DNA of 64,000 nt from Streptomyces fodineus. GTDB lineage: Bacteria; Actinomycetota; Actinomycetes; Streptomycetales; Streptomycetaceae. Made by a program: the position numbers and the translations under genes. The DNA lies in contig NZ_CP017248.1 in NCBI RefSeq assembly GCF_001735805.1, forward strand, positions 6,324,001 to 6,388,000, given 5' to 3'. The notes below the pieces were generated by a model. The model was not told the DNA's origin. It made no database searches and saw only the letters and a list, made by a program, of their open reading frames with translations. Within the stretch, counting starts at the first letter, position 1; each line of letters opens with the position of its first letter. Of this stretch, positions 31,801-36,826 are shown piece after piece.

Positions 31801-32776
31801 CAAGGTGGCCACCGCGCTCTGGCTGGGGGAGCAGTTCGCGGATGCCTCGCTGGAGGCGTTCGTGATCTTCACCTCCATCGCCGGTGTCTGGGGAGGTGCC
31901 GGTCAGGGGCTGTCGGGAGCCGCGAACGCGGTGCTGGACGCGCTGGCGGACCGGCTGCGCGCCGCCGGGTGCCCGGCGGTCTCGATCGCCTGGGGCGCGT
32001 TGACCGAGGCGGGCGTCGGAATGGACGAGGCCGCGCTGACCCGGCTGCGGCGCCTCGGCCTGCTTCCGATGACGCCCGCGGCGGCGATGACGGCGCTCGA
32101 ACAGGCGGTCCTGGCCGGCGAGAGGTCCACGACCGTCGCCGGCATGGACTGGAGCACCTTCATGCCGACCTTCACGTCCGTGCGTCCGAGCCCGTTCCTG
32201 TCGGATCTGCCCGAGGCACAGGCCCTGCAGCAGGCGGCGCAGGCCGGCGACGAAGCCACCCAGGAACTCGGGGCCACTCTGCGCACGGCCACCGAGGCGG
32301 AGCAGAAGCGGATCCTGCTGCGGCTGGTGCGCAGCCATGCCTCGGCCGTCCTCGGCCACGGCAATGCCGACGGCATCGGTCCGGCCCAGGCGTTCCAGGA
32401 GGTGGGCTTCGACTCACTGGCCGCGGTCAACATGCGCAACAGCCTGATCGCGGCGACCGGTCTGCAACTGCCCGCCACGCTGATCTTCGACTATCCGAAC
32501 CCGGAGGCGCTGGCGGAATACCTGCGGTCGGAGTTGCTGCGGGAGAACGACCAGCTCGCCGGCCGGGAGTCGGAGGTGCGGCGGATTCTGGCCTCCGTGC
32601 CGTTCGAACGGTTCCGCGAGGCCGGCATCCTGACGGCGCTGCTCAGCCTGTCCGAGGAGACCGGAGCCGACGGTGACGGCACGCCGGCACCGGAGGACAC
32701 GGCCCCGGTGGACGCCGACATCGACACACTCGATGTCGAGAGCCTGGTCCAGCGCGTTCTCGGCAGCAAGGCGTGA
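16844..32776 (+). CDS. RifA-like loading type I PKS: A-(KR*)-ACP / KS-AT-DH*-KR-ACP / KS-AT-ACP / KS-AT-KR*-ACP
   Basis: A 5310 aa starter PKS. Residues 1-520 are a CoA-ligase-like A domain (YTSGTTGKPKG, AYGSTET, TGD, final Lys in RTASGKIQRR) expected to load AHBA. About 710-885 is a KR relic with no Tyr, and ACP0 Ser is 958. Module 1: KS Cys1189; AT Ser1645, GHSQG/YASH, methylmalonyl; DH without His; KR active, LDD, Tyr2464; ACP Ser2633. Module 2: KS Cys2862; AT Ser3313, GHSVG/HAFH, malonyl; ACP Ser3651, no reduction. Module 3: KS Cys3881; AT Ser4334, YASH, methylmalonyl; KR with Ser5024 where Tyr should be; ACP Ser5191. The C-terminal 90 residues form a helical docking domain. GTG 16844 starts VDSDLIKAL, as RifA-type proteins do; AGGAAAAGG lies 12 nt upstream. 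Methylmalonate-malonate-methylmalonate with unreduced modules 2 and 3 suits a naphthalenic ansamycin. Confidence 0.95.
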   Translation: MDSDLIKALAVSLREHADGDAGKVAFEDDRRAVTYGELELRTRRIAGHLAGLGAARGDRVAIHLRNSVATVESYLAVARAACVGVPVNPAATRAELDHLLADSGASVIITDPAGIPDLAGLPALAAGATVLVTGPAPQSTGTVKYHAFEELAGTEPELPARDDLGLHEVAWIFYTSGTTGKPKGVLSTQYNCLYSVAMCYVPIPGLCAADRVVWPLPLFHSLSHIACVLAVTTVGATARILDGGSADDVLAALHETRATFVAGVPTVYQNLIRVARRESVRLPDLRIGLVGGAVASPELCRTFRETFGVPLVDAYGSTETCGAITMNPPHGDRVEGSCGLPVPGVRVRIVDPDSGVEVPAGVEGEVWVSGPNVMVGYHNLPEVTASALRDGWYRTGDLARRDEAGYFTVCGRISDLIIRGGENFHPEEIESAIRGFAGVRDVAVVGEPHDLLGEVPTAYVVEDRTVGLDVRELIRHCRTELPAAKVPEAVHEVAGIPRTASGKIQRRLLGGRPALQRYSADGRYEAVLTLEWVPAQPDQPVPQRWALVGPDAPELVASWPDGADMVAGYAELAMVGESDGAAEETAVLLPAGDTGSGSAGLGQDRARRLAAQLSGWLAREDTAATRLLVLTRRGVSAGTGDEPADPGQCLIWAVATALQDTCPDRVRVLDLEAGTELDIEVLRTALAAGEPRSALRSGGLVVPRLARRPVADPPVTLSDGAVVVTGADTPRGAAVAEHLRAVHRVARLLPLDTAQALRPGTLRSALEETPVTAVVVADGDPDVTALIGTVAADGERPVPLLVLADPPADTDAAISRAVVEWEIAEQRRNGRTAALLTWAPGAAEPGDVRRTRDGLSAFDALVADPGTSPLLALRPPRPEPGEDVPPLLRRLFPEPVPQARPDEAVAAALLAELGRLDAHAQLARLERLVCTEAAAVAQLPEPESLPADRAFRDLGYTSTAAVQLRNRLVMNTGLRLSVAVSFDHPTPRALAAHLHAELTGAVRPAAEAVPLDRADPQEPIAIVGMACRLPGGIAGPDDLWRLVLDGREVVSPFPDDRGWNLAVLFDPDPDRPGTTYLDRGGFLDGAGDFDAGFFGISPREALAMDPQQRQLLETSWEALEHAGLDVAGLRGSEVGVYFGLMDQGYGGSGQPSPELEGFTTTGTASSVASGRVSYSFGFQGPAVTVDTACSSSLVALHLAGQALRGGECTLALAGGVTVMATPRSFVEFSRQRALAADGRCKSYSSSADGTSWAEGVGVLVLERLTDAQRAGHRVLAVLRGSATNQDGASNGLTAPSGPAQRRVIRRALAAAGLTAEDVDVVEGHGTGTVLGDPIEAEALLATYGLGRQPERPLWLGSLKSNLGHTQAAAGVAGIIKMVQAMRHGVLPPTLHVDQPTDRVDWASGAVELLTASRPWPDHGRPRRAGVSSFGVSGTNAHVILEQAPQGPRKDAVAVGRGAVPAVVPVVVSAAGPEALRAQAGRIAALLADADDARWAEVAAALVAQRTVLRERAVVLAASRAEAVAGLTGLARGTEDGSLVVRGGTERQVPPRGVVLVFPGQGAQWRGMGRELLATSPVFAQRIDECAGHLAGHVDWSLLDVLRGEADDELLQRVDVVQPASFAVMVALAAVWETLGVTPDAVVGHSQGEVAAACVAGALSLADAIRVVVVRSQAIAATLAGHGGMASVALAAEAAEARLAAWSGQVEVAAVNGPSSVVVSGTTAALDEALGALDREGVRTRRVAVDYASHTKQVEAVRAALEEGLSALDARTPVVPFHSTVTGARIADGDVLDGDYWYRNLRRPVRFGQTVAGLVAQGFEVFVEASAHPVTAQPIAQVVDEAGADVVLTGSLRRDDGGLRRLLTSAAELFVQGVPVDWSSVLPRGGADWVELPPYPFEHRHYWLPAPSAAGTAAEGPTDSGHPLLGRLVQVPACGVVATARWSRDTLRDLLGDTDRGRALDAVLVEVAVRAGDEAGTPVVDELTVDRPLVLPPHGALDVRVVVGEALGDGLRPIDVYSRPEDAAPGAAWVRHAHGRLARATRAPRTADLTGADDIGVVALQENDVPDARSYGLHPLLLADAVRAAVPDGHRPWRWRGVGLLAVGASAVRVAAAPTGDDAYQLELADPAGQPVLRAERIEVRPAAAADGPTGVPDGLFRTEWLACPVPRGGATGSVLEVRTAREAALADAELLVFEPPTGAGDARTSVNATLAVLQAFAAGTGHESARLVVVTPDSTQPSAAAVWGLVRSAQSEQPGRIVLVDADGEARQRVPEIVAALADEPQLRLRDGEVEVPRLTPVAADAWPADGTTGVLDPAGTVLITGGTGMLGALTARHLVARHGIRHLVLAGRSGLNADGAAELRDELRALGAHVEVAALDAADRDQVAALLATIAPEHPLTAVVHTAGVLDDGVLTELSADRVDTVFRPKLDAARHLDELTRDLPLTAFVLFSSAAGVLGNPGQGNYAAANAALDALAVQRRRAGLPAVSLAWGYWESASGLTRHLGTADLRRNRDLGMAGLPDAHGLALLDAALADGADARLLAAKFDFAALRGSGTPLPAVLRGLVPVRRTLAAADGVSAPGSPAERIAAMSDPSARSEALLSLVRQHAAAILGHPDPAGVPPDRAFKDAGFDSLTALELRNRVAAATGCRLPSSIVFDYPTPTALAGHLRDKLAGETAPEAVAAEAPRTGEPLAIVSMACRFPGGVHSPEDLWRVLQEETDVVTEFPDDRGWDVDRVFHPDPDHPGTTYVRHGGFLEDAAGFDAAFFGISPNEALAMDPQQRLVLEASWETLERAGIDPGTLAGQDVGVFVGVNSHDWLVRTHDASDVEGFRLTGTSGSVLSGRVAYHLGLQGPAITVDTACSSSLVAVHLAAQALRTGECSMALVGGVMVMSTVETFIEFSRQRGLAPDGRCKAFADAADGTGWSEGVGLLLVEPLSAARRHGHPVLAVIRGSAVNQDGASNGLTAPNGPSQQQVIRKALAAAGVRPDEVDAVEAHGTGTTLGDPIEAHALIETYGRGRPEDRPLWLGSVKSNIGHTQAAAGIAGIIKMVQAMRHGRLPRTLHVDRPSTHVDWSAGAVRLLTEARDWPWHGRPRRAGVSSFGIGGTNAHLVLEQAPDTPETGGRPDAPWTAVPLSARTPDALRDQAGRLAAFLGARQDVSVTDAALALATGRAQLDRRCVLVVRDRTQLIEDLAAVRRGAEPAVTGRPGTGKLAFLFTGQGSQWAGMGRALAAAYPVFASAFAEACRAVEKHLHDAPAQSLAEVVFAEPGSVAAKLLDQTRYTQAGLFALETALFRLLESWGIEPDLVAGHSVGEIAAAHAAGVLDLDAAGELVAARGGLMQALPEGGAMVAVEAGEAEVMPVVAASAGTVCLAAVNSPNSVVLSGDEPTVLAAEAEFRSRGRKTRRLQVSHAFHSARMEPMLAGFRAVAEKLEYRPGRIPVVSTLTGRVDQDGRMSTAGYWVEQIREAVRFDDAVRELREQGVTTFLEVGPGGALTAMAAESPGIGADGCVAGLRKSGAEQAEVLTAVSELHVRGVPVDWPSVLGRDTAAPAFVAELPTYPFQHRRYWVDAARRTPAPDGAGADRSACGPLAEPSRGDTPVRVELPAPEREGALLEVVRDNVRMVLGYREDDTEWIDDERSFKDLGFDSLAGVRLSRRLQDVTGVDVPTSAVFNYPTPKALAAYLSGELDASPAPRAVAGPAPDPDEPIAIVGMSVRLPGGVDSPEGLWRLVAERRDAITGFPVDRGWDTDRLYHPDPAHLGTSYTRFGGFLHDAAQFDAGLFGISPREALAMDPQQRLLLETSWEALERTGVDPLSLGGQDVGVFTGIVHHDYVTRLNRVPDEVQGYVMTGTSPSVASGRVAYVFGFEGPAISVDTACSSSLVAMHLAAQALRRGECSMALAGGATVMASPGAFLEFSRQRGLSADGRCKAFSATADGTGWSEGVGVVVLERLSVAKERGHTVLAVIRGSAITQDGASNGLTAPNGLAQQRVIRQALAAAGLGPGDVDAVEAHGTGTSLGDPIEAQALLATYGAGRDPGQPLWLGSLKSNIGHTQAAAGVAGVVKMVEALRRAELPATLHVEEPSAQVDWSPGTVRLLTEARDWPRTGRPRRAAVSAFGASGTNAHLILEQAPAAGTGTQPVPPSTGDAPAVPLVLSARTRRSLAAQAARLLDRVTKDDVLPAVASRLVTGRALLAERAVLVAGSAGAARAGLAALARGDIAPNLVTGTAARSGGPGRILMVFPGQGTHWAGMGAALLDDSAVFRRRIAECASALGEWVDWSLEDVLRGTADAALLERVDVIQPAGFAMMVGLAAVWESLGVRPHAVLGHSQGEIAAACVAGALSLADAARIVAVRSQAIARTLSGRGGMVSVRLGENEARELIAPWGDRLEVAVVNGTSAVVVAGDGEPLREAVAALRAQDVTVREVPVDYASHTRHVEDIEDTLASVLRDITAHAPSVPFYSTVTGGWIVDGGVLDGGYWYRNLREQVRFGPAVAELLGQGFGAFVEVSAHPVLVQPVTDLIDERRSPDAVRPPVTGTLRRHDGGMSCLLGSAAQLFTAGVPVDWTAVVPAEAGPVAELPTYAFERQHYWLTEPEQEGAPVPETDAEFWSAIERADGAALGRMLDLPGGSMAALGTVLPALGEWRRRSGERSEVEKLRYSVGWKPVEQETAGVPGGRWLAVVPDDAAADDLIELSRAQGLDVITMAVPRQEPTAAEFADRLAVVMAEHESFAGVLSLLALGDQGADAADPTALTTATLALVQALAAAQDTGPLWCLTRGAVNIGIRDRVSAPAHAALWGLGLAAALERPDGWGGLIDLPAAPDTRAVGRLLAVLDGGSGEDQLAIRRSGVYVRRLRRAAALDLSDGRQWRPHGTVLVTGGAEGLGRHTARRLTEAGADRLVVTISDPARYDDVAALRAELEDLKAGVVVESCLQHDRDAILRLVQADPGHPLTAVVHAADITQTGTLDDTGRTDVAAVYEAKVATALWLGEQFADASLEAFVIFTSIAGVWGGAGQGLSGAANAVLDALADRLRAAGCPAVSIAWGALTEAGVGMDEAALTRLRRLGLLPMTPAAAMTALEQAVLAGERSTTVAGMDWSTFMPTFTSVRPSPFLSDLPEAQALQQAAQAGDEATQELGATLRTATEAEQKRILLRLVRSHASAVLGHGNADGIGPAQAFQEVGFDSLAAVNMRNSLIAATGLQLPATLIFDYPNPEALAEYLRSELLRENDQLAGRESEVRRILASVPFERFREAGILTALLSLSEETGADGDGTPAPEDTAPVDADIDTLDVESLVQRVLGSKA

Positions 32777-32875
32777 CGACGGCGAGCGGCGGCCGGCCTG
32801 CGGGCCGGCCGCGGGACCTGCCGCCCGGTATCGGTGCGTGGCCACCTGAGTGAGTGGTGTGGCCCGCCAGAGCGG

Positions 32876-32924
32876 CCGATGAGTCCGCCGCCTCGCCCTT
32901 GTGGCGTGGCGGCGGACTCATCGG
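32876..32924. terminator. Bidirectional hairpin between the PKS and mbtH-like genes
   Basis: Perfect 17-bp arms (32876-32892 and 32908-32924) with a 15-nt loop lie between convergent genes. There is no U-run, so it is a terminator by position and stability only. Confidence 0.65.
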
Positions 32925-32983
32925 GGCCGGTGTCCAGCGGGCCCCCCGAGGCCAGGACAACGGGAGAGGGCGACCAGGAACGC

Positions 32984-33017
32984 GAAAAGCCACCAGCGTC
33001 CCTCACTGGTGGCTTTC
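32984..33017 (-). terminator. Terminator of the mbtH-like operon
   Basis: On the minus strand GAAAGCCACCAG pairs with CTGGTGGCTTTTC, followed by a short T-run. It lies 35 bp past the mbtH-like stop codon. Confidence 0.75.
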
Positions 33018-33051
33018 AGCGCCGGGCGGGCGGCGGGCGTTTCGTCGGTAC

Positions 33052-33264
33052 TCAGGACCCCGTGGCGGCGCCGACGCCGTGCGGCCGCAGGTCCGTCCAG
33101 TGCTCGTCCACGAACTGCAGCGCGGCGTCCCGGCCGCTCTCGCCCAGGGCCACCGTCCACCCGGCGGGCACCTCGGCGAAGGACGGCCACAGCGAGTGCT
33201 GGCCTTCGGGGTTGACCAGCACCAGGTATGCGTGGTCCGCGTCTTCGAACGGGTTCGTGCTCAT
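33052..33264 (-). CDS. MbtH-like protein
   Basis: A 70 aa protein with the full family signature: STNPFEDADHAYLVLVNPEG, QHSLWPSFAEVPAGW, and WTDLRP near the end. MbtH proteins bind NRPS adenylation domains and are often needed for their folding and activity. The only NRPS A domain in this window is the A-PCP gene at 42219, so that is the likely partner. It lies 79 bp after the DUF2628-like gene on the same strand and probably shares its box-bearing promoter. This link makes amino-acid activation part of the pathway rather than a bystander. Confidence 0.96.
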   Translation of the reverse strand: MSTNPFEDADHAYLVLVNPEGQHSLWPSFAEVPAGWTVALGESGRDAALQFVDEHWTDLRPHGVGAATGS

Positions 33265-33343
33265 CGATTCTTCCGACCTCTCGTTACCAGGGGCTCACCG
33301 GTGTGCGGGCCCGGCCGTCGACGACCGGGCCCGGACCGGATCC

Positions 33344-33763
33344 CTACTGCGGTCCGTCCTTGAACCCTTCGAACGGGTTCCACCCCTCGCTGCCCTTCAC
33401 GACCTTGAGGTAGTCCGAGTAGTTGGCGGACCACATCACCAGGAAGGAGGTCACGGTGCCGACCCAGTGGTACTCCTTCGGCACGCCGAGCGCGATCTCG
33501 ATCGAAAAGTAGGTCAGGAGCCCCAGCAGGACGACCGTGCCCTTTTTCCACATGCCGCGGGCGAAGAAGTAGAACGGCCCGAAAAAGAAGGCCCACCAGT
33601 TGGCGTTGAAGAAAAGTCTCTTGCCGAACGGCATCGCGCGGCGTGCCTCCCGGTAGTCCGGCGCAAGGGGGCCGCCGTGCGCGTCGAAGAACGCGAAACG
33701 CTCCTGCTTTCTTGGTGACAGGCTGGCTGACAGGCTGGGCGACAAGGTGTCTTGGCTGGCCAT
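33344..33763 (-). CDS. Small membrane protein, DUF2628-like
   Basis: A 139 aa protein. After a polar N-terminus it has the typical WWAFFFGPFYFFARGMWKKG hairpin, then TVVLLGLLTYFSIEIALGV and a further hydrophobic stretch, so about three membrane segments. This resembles the DUF2628 family, whose function I do not know. The start ATG at 33763 has GAGG 10 nt upstream. Its promoter carries the cluster box (33847-33864), so it is regulated with the pathway, and it heads the operon that ends with the mbtH-like gene. It may help transport or membrane homeostasis during production, but the sequence does not say. Confidence 0.8.
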   Translation of the reverse strand: MASQDTLSPSLSASLSPRKQERFAFFDAHGGPLAPDYREARRAMPFGKRLFFNANWWAFFFGPFYFFARGMWKKGTVVLLGLLTYFSIEIALGVPKEYHWVGTVTSFLVMWSANYSDYLKVVKGSEGWNPFEGFKDGPQ

Positions 33764-33819
33764 TTCGTTGCAACCTCGGCTTCAGTCGGAGTGACACTGT
33801 TTTCCGGAATTAGCCCCGC

Positions 33820-33864
33820 ACACTAGGGCGGGACGACCGGATGCCACATCCCTCGGCCAAGTAG
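33820..33864 (-). promoter_or_regulatory. RifZ-type box and promoter of the DUF2628/mbtH operon
   Basis: On the minus strand CTACT (33864-33860), N8, GGATG (33851-33847), then TAGTGT at 33825-33820, 22 nt after GAGGGAT. The predicted start is near 33813, 50 nt before the start codon. This copy is the closest to the CTACC-N8-GGATG site I recall for RifZ. Confidence 0.75.
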
Positions 33865-34465
33865 GCCGGACATGTCCGGCCCCGGTGACTGGCGCGACTT
33901 CGTGCCGTCAAGGTGGGGGATGGGAGGTGGTGGCGGTCGCGTACGTGACGTCACCGCGGTCACCGATCCAGGGCGCACGCCAACGAACCGCTCACGGCAC
34001 CGAGTTCGCCGACCGGGCGCTCCGGACGGCGAGCCGCCGGAACCGGGGGAGCAGAGAAGGCCTGCTCGACGGCACAACCTCGGGTTATGGGCGGCGAGAT
34101 GGGCGGCGGACTCGGCCGACTGTGGTGAACAGCTCTTTTTCCGACCGCACTTGAGTGCACGCCACACCCGAGCGGGCGCGCGGCCGCGTCGGGGCCGGCG
34201 AGGACGCGCTCCCGCTCGCCGAGGACCTGGCCCTCCCCAGTCAGAGTGGCTTTTCACGGTCTCGGCTGCCGCGCGGACCTCAGGTTTTACTGATGCTTGA
34301 CCCAGTCGCCGATCTTGGTCGAAGCTTTATTGCCGAGCCGATCCCTTTATTCGCGCTTGGATCTACTTTGCCAAACATTAACCACAGCCTGATTTGACTT
34401 TTGATCATGGTGCGCATGTACCTTACACATGTGAACGATGTGTGAAGGCTCTGTCCGGCTGCCCG
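33865..34465. other. 600-bp intergenic region between divergent DUF2628 and luxR genes
   Basis: No supportable gene. Open frames here lack ribosome sites and family features, and composition becomes AT-richer from about 34260 on. It holds an ACACAT/ATGTGT inverted repeat (34425-34443) and is flanked by one cluster box on each side. Confidence 0.6.
34425..34443. promoter_or_regulatory. Possible operator: inverted repeat upstream of the luxR gene
   Basis: ACACAT (34425-34430), 7-nt spacer, ATGTGT (34438-34443). It sits 23 bp upstream of the luxR box, where a second regulator could bind. Only the symmetry supports it. Confidence 0.35.
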
Positions 34466-34509
34466 CTGTCAACGTGAGGGATCGCGACCGAATGGTTGAC
34501 CGCTAATGT
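34466..34509 (+). promoter_or_regulatory. RifZ-type box and promoter of the luxR gene (autoregulation)
   Basis: CTGTC (34466-34470), N8, GGATC (34479-34483); -10 TAATGT (34504-34509), 21 nt after GAGGGAT. The start should be near 34516, giving a leader of about 89 nt. A box in front of the regulator's own gene suggests positive autoregulation. Confidence 0.72.
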
Positions 34510-34604
34510 TTGCCCTGTGCCGCACGTCACTTGGATGAACTCCGACAGCGCGGCACTTTGCATCACTTGGGCGTTTCGGCGTATATGTCAAGGCGGGGGT
34601 AAAC

Positions 34605-35912
34605 TTGAGCGAGCAGCGTCGCGAACTATCGGAGTGCGTCGAGCGATACGCACTTGCCAATTGCGTAACAGCCGGAATTTTGGGACAAGCTCGTGCGAGT
34701 TGGCGGTCCGGAGATCTCGCGGCCGGCATCTCCTGCGCGGAAGCCGCCGCCCTGGCAGCCTGTGACCGCTGCCCGCAGCCCTGCTCCCCCTACGCCCGCC
34801 TCCAGCAAGTGCTCTTCCTGGCCTCGATCCGTCGCGTGGACGCGGCGCGGCAGATCCTCGCCGAGGTGACGGCTCCGTCGGCAATACGCGACAACGTGAG
34901 GCTGACCGCCATAACGACCCTTGTAGGGGCAAAGCTGGCCCTCGTCGGCGGAGATCTCGTCCACGCGGCCGATCAGGCCGAGATCGGCCTGCAGATGGCC
35001 AATGAGGTGGGCCTGACCGCCTGGACCCCGCTCGGCAACCTCATTCTGGCGGCGACGGCTCTGCGACGCGGCGAACTGACCACTGCCCTGCATTACACGA
35101 ATCAGCTCAAAGAGGATGCGGTATTCGGGCGCGAGATGTGGCCCGCCGGTCAATGCGCCTGGATCGTCATTCAGGTCGCCGAGGCGGAAAAGGGACGCGA
35201 GCAGGCCGCAACCCTCACGCGTGAACTGCTCACCTCGGAGTCGTCGACCCGCTCACTGTTCACCGACGAACCCGCGGCAACCCCGTGGCTGGTACGGCTC
35301 CTGATCGCCGAGGCGCGGCACGACCTGGCCGAATACAGCGTTCGCCTCGCCGAAGGCCTTGCGGCCGAGAACCCCGGTGTGCACGCGATCGGCGCCGCCG
35401 CGTTGCACGGGGCAGGGCTGCTGGAGCAGAACATCGGCAAGCTTCGCCAGGCCGCCGACAGCCACACCGATCCGTGGGCGCGTGCCTCGGCCTTCGAAGA
35501 CATCGGTGTCCTGCTTGCCGAAGAGGGCGGCGAGGGATGCCCCGAGGCGGTGGAGAACCTCGAACTGGCCATGCGCTCGTACGCGGAGATGGGATCGCTG
35601 CGCGACTCGTCCCGGGTGCGCAGCAGGCTTCGGCGCATCAACGCCAATCCCCAGGCCCAGGCGAGATTCTGGCCGTCCAGCCGCATCCCGGGTCTGACCG
35701 ACACGGAGTACGCCGTCGCCAAGTTGGTGTCCAACGGCCTCACCAACGGACAGGCCGCGGACCAGATGTTCCTGTCCCGGCACACCGTGGCGTTCCACCT
35801 CCGCAAGGTCTTCCAGAAGACCGGCGTGAAGTCGCGCCTCGAACTGGCGGTCATGTGGGACGAACTGGCAGCGGACACCGTCCAGGAGCGTCCGCGGATC
35901 ACGGCCGGCTGA
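34605..35912 (+). CDS. LuxR-family cluster activator (RifZ-like candidate)
   Basis: A 435 aa regulator. The C-terminal LuxR/GerE helix-turn-helix (about residues 365-420) reads LTDTEYAVAKLVSNGLTNGQ, then AADQMFLSRHTVAFHLRKVF. The N-terminal part is helical and TPR-like, with no Walker A motif, so it is not a full LAL-type protein. The start is TTG 34605 behind GGCGGGGG; no earlier in-frame start has an SD. Its promoter carries the cluster box. RifZ, the LuxR activator of the rif cluster, binds CTACC-N8-GGATG (from memory), close to the ten boxes here, so this is the best candidate for the protein that reads them. A rare TTG start and an 89-nt leader could limit its expression. Confidence 0.88.
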   Translation: MSEQRRELSECVERYALANCVTAGILGQARASWRSGDLAAGISCAEAAALAACDRCPQPCSPYARLQQVLFLASIRRVDAARQILAEVTAPSAIRDNVRLTAITTLVGAKLALVGGDLVHAADQAEIGLQMANEVGLTAWTPLGNLILAATALRRGELTTALHYTNQLKEDAVFGREMWPAGQCAWIVIQVAEAEKGREQAATLTRELLTSESSTRSLFTDEPAATPWLVRLLIAEARHDLAEYSVRLAEGLAAENPGVHAIGAAALHGAGLLEQNIGKLRQAADSHTDPWARASAFEDIGVLLAEEGGEGCPEAVENLELAMRSYAEMGSLRDSSRVRSRLRRINANPQAQARFWPSSRIPGLTDTEYAVAKLVSNGLTNGQAADQMFLSRHTVAFHLRKVFQKTGVKSRLELAVMWDELAADTVQERPRITAG

Positions 35913-35923
35913 GCCCACTCGCC

Positions 35924-35973
35924 AGACCACGAGGGGTGTTCGGCCGAAGCCGGCCTGGCCCCCCTCGTGGTCT
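35924..35973 (+). terminator. Terminator-like hairpin after luxR gene
   Basis: AGACCACGAGGGG (35924-35936) pairs with CCCCTCGTGGTCT (35961-35973), a 13-bp perfect stem with a 24-nt loop that can itself pair. It lies 12 bp after the stop, without a T-run. Confidence 0.75.
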
Positions 35974-36007
35974 CGCGGTGTGCACGCCGACAGCCGAAGG
36001 GGAGGCA

Positions 36008-36826
36008 ATGTCCGATGTGACGCGGGACGCGACGACGATCACGGGGCGAACACGGCTGGTGGCGGTGCTCGGTGATCCCGTCGAGCAGGTGCGGGCGCCG
36101 GCGCTGCTGAACCGGCAGTTCGCCGCTGAAGGCGTCGACATCGTGGTGATTCCGCTGCACGTCCGCCCCGACGACCTCGAGACGGTGGTGCGCGGCTTGC
36201 AGCGAACGGCGAATCTGGTGGGGCTGCTGGTGACCGTGCCGCACAAGGTCGACGCACTGCGCCTCGCCGACGTTCGCAGCGAAGCGGCGGAACTGGCGGG
36301 CGGCACCAATGCGCTGCGGCGTCTGGAGGACGGATCCTGGCACGCGGACAACTTCGACGGTGCCGGGTTCTGCGCGGGGCTGATCGAAGCCGGTCATCAG
36401 CCGCACGGCACCCGCGCGGTCCTCGTGGGAGCCGGTGGCGCCGGTGCCGCGATCGCTCCGGCACTGCTGGCGGCGGGCGTCGGTCATCTGGTCCTTCACG
36501 ACACGGACGAGGCAAGGATGAAAGAGGTTGCGGGGCGCATGGATCTCCATTGGCCCGGAAGGGTCGGTACGGCCACGAGTCCCGGCCTGCGCTCGGCCGA
36601 CATGGTCGTGAACGCCACACCACTGGGGATGCGGCCCGGTGACGCGCTGCCGTTCGATCCGGCGGAATTGCGACCGGGCGCCCTCGTGGCCGACATCATC
36701 ATGAAGCCCCGGGAGACAAGGCTGTTGCGCAGGGCGGCCGAGCTGGGGCATCCCGTTCTCCACGGGGAACCGATGCTCCGGCACCAAATGGATCTGTACC
36801 GCTCCTATTTCGGGGCGGCCCGGTGA
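36008..36826 (+). CDS. Aminoquinate/aminoshikimate dehydrogenase (shikimate dehydrogenase family, RifI-like)
   Basis: A 272 aa AroE-family NAD(P)-dependent dehydrogenase. It has the Rossmann motif VLVGAGGAGAAIAPALLAAG (about residue 137), catalytic Lys80 in VTVPHK, and Asp117 in NFDGAG (NTDG in AroE). The substrate Ser pair of AroE (HSxSP) is replaced by QVRAP, as in quinate or amino-quinate type enzymes. In rif-type clusters RifI is a side activity on aminoquinate or aminoshikimate, not essential for AHBA. The start ATG 36008 has GGGGAGG three bases away. It overlaps the PPTase gene at TGATG (36824-36828), so both form one operon. Confidence 0.88.
   Translation: MSDVTRDATTITGRTRLVAVLGDPVEQVRAPALLNRQFAAEGVDIVVIPLHVRPDDLETVVRGLQRTANLVGLLVTVPHKVDALRLADVRSEAAELAGGTNALRRLEDGSWHADNFDGAGFCAGLIEAGHQPHGTRAVLVGAGGAGAAIAPALLAAGVGHLVLHDTDEARMKEVAGRMDLHWPGRVGTATSPGLRSADMVVNATPLGMRPGDALPFDPAELRPGALVADIIMKPRETRLLRRAAELGHPVLHGEPMLRHQMDLYRSYFGAAR

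Noticed and set aside
32842..32859. Box-like CCACC-N8-TGGTG on the plus strand after the loading PKS
   Set aside because: The second half is poor, no TANNNT follows at 21-23 nt, and no plus-strand gene starts downstream.
33823..34300. Open frames on both strands in the DUF2628-luxR gap
   Set aside because: Arg/Pro-rich low-complexity translations without start signals, overlapping a promoter region.
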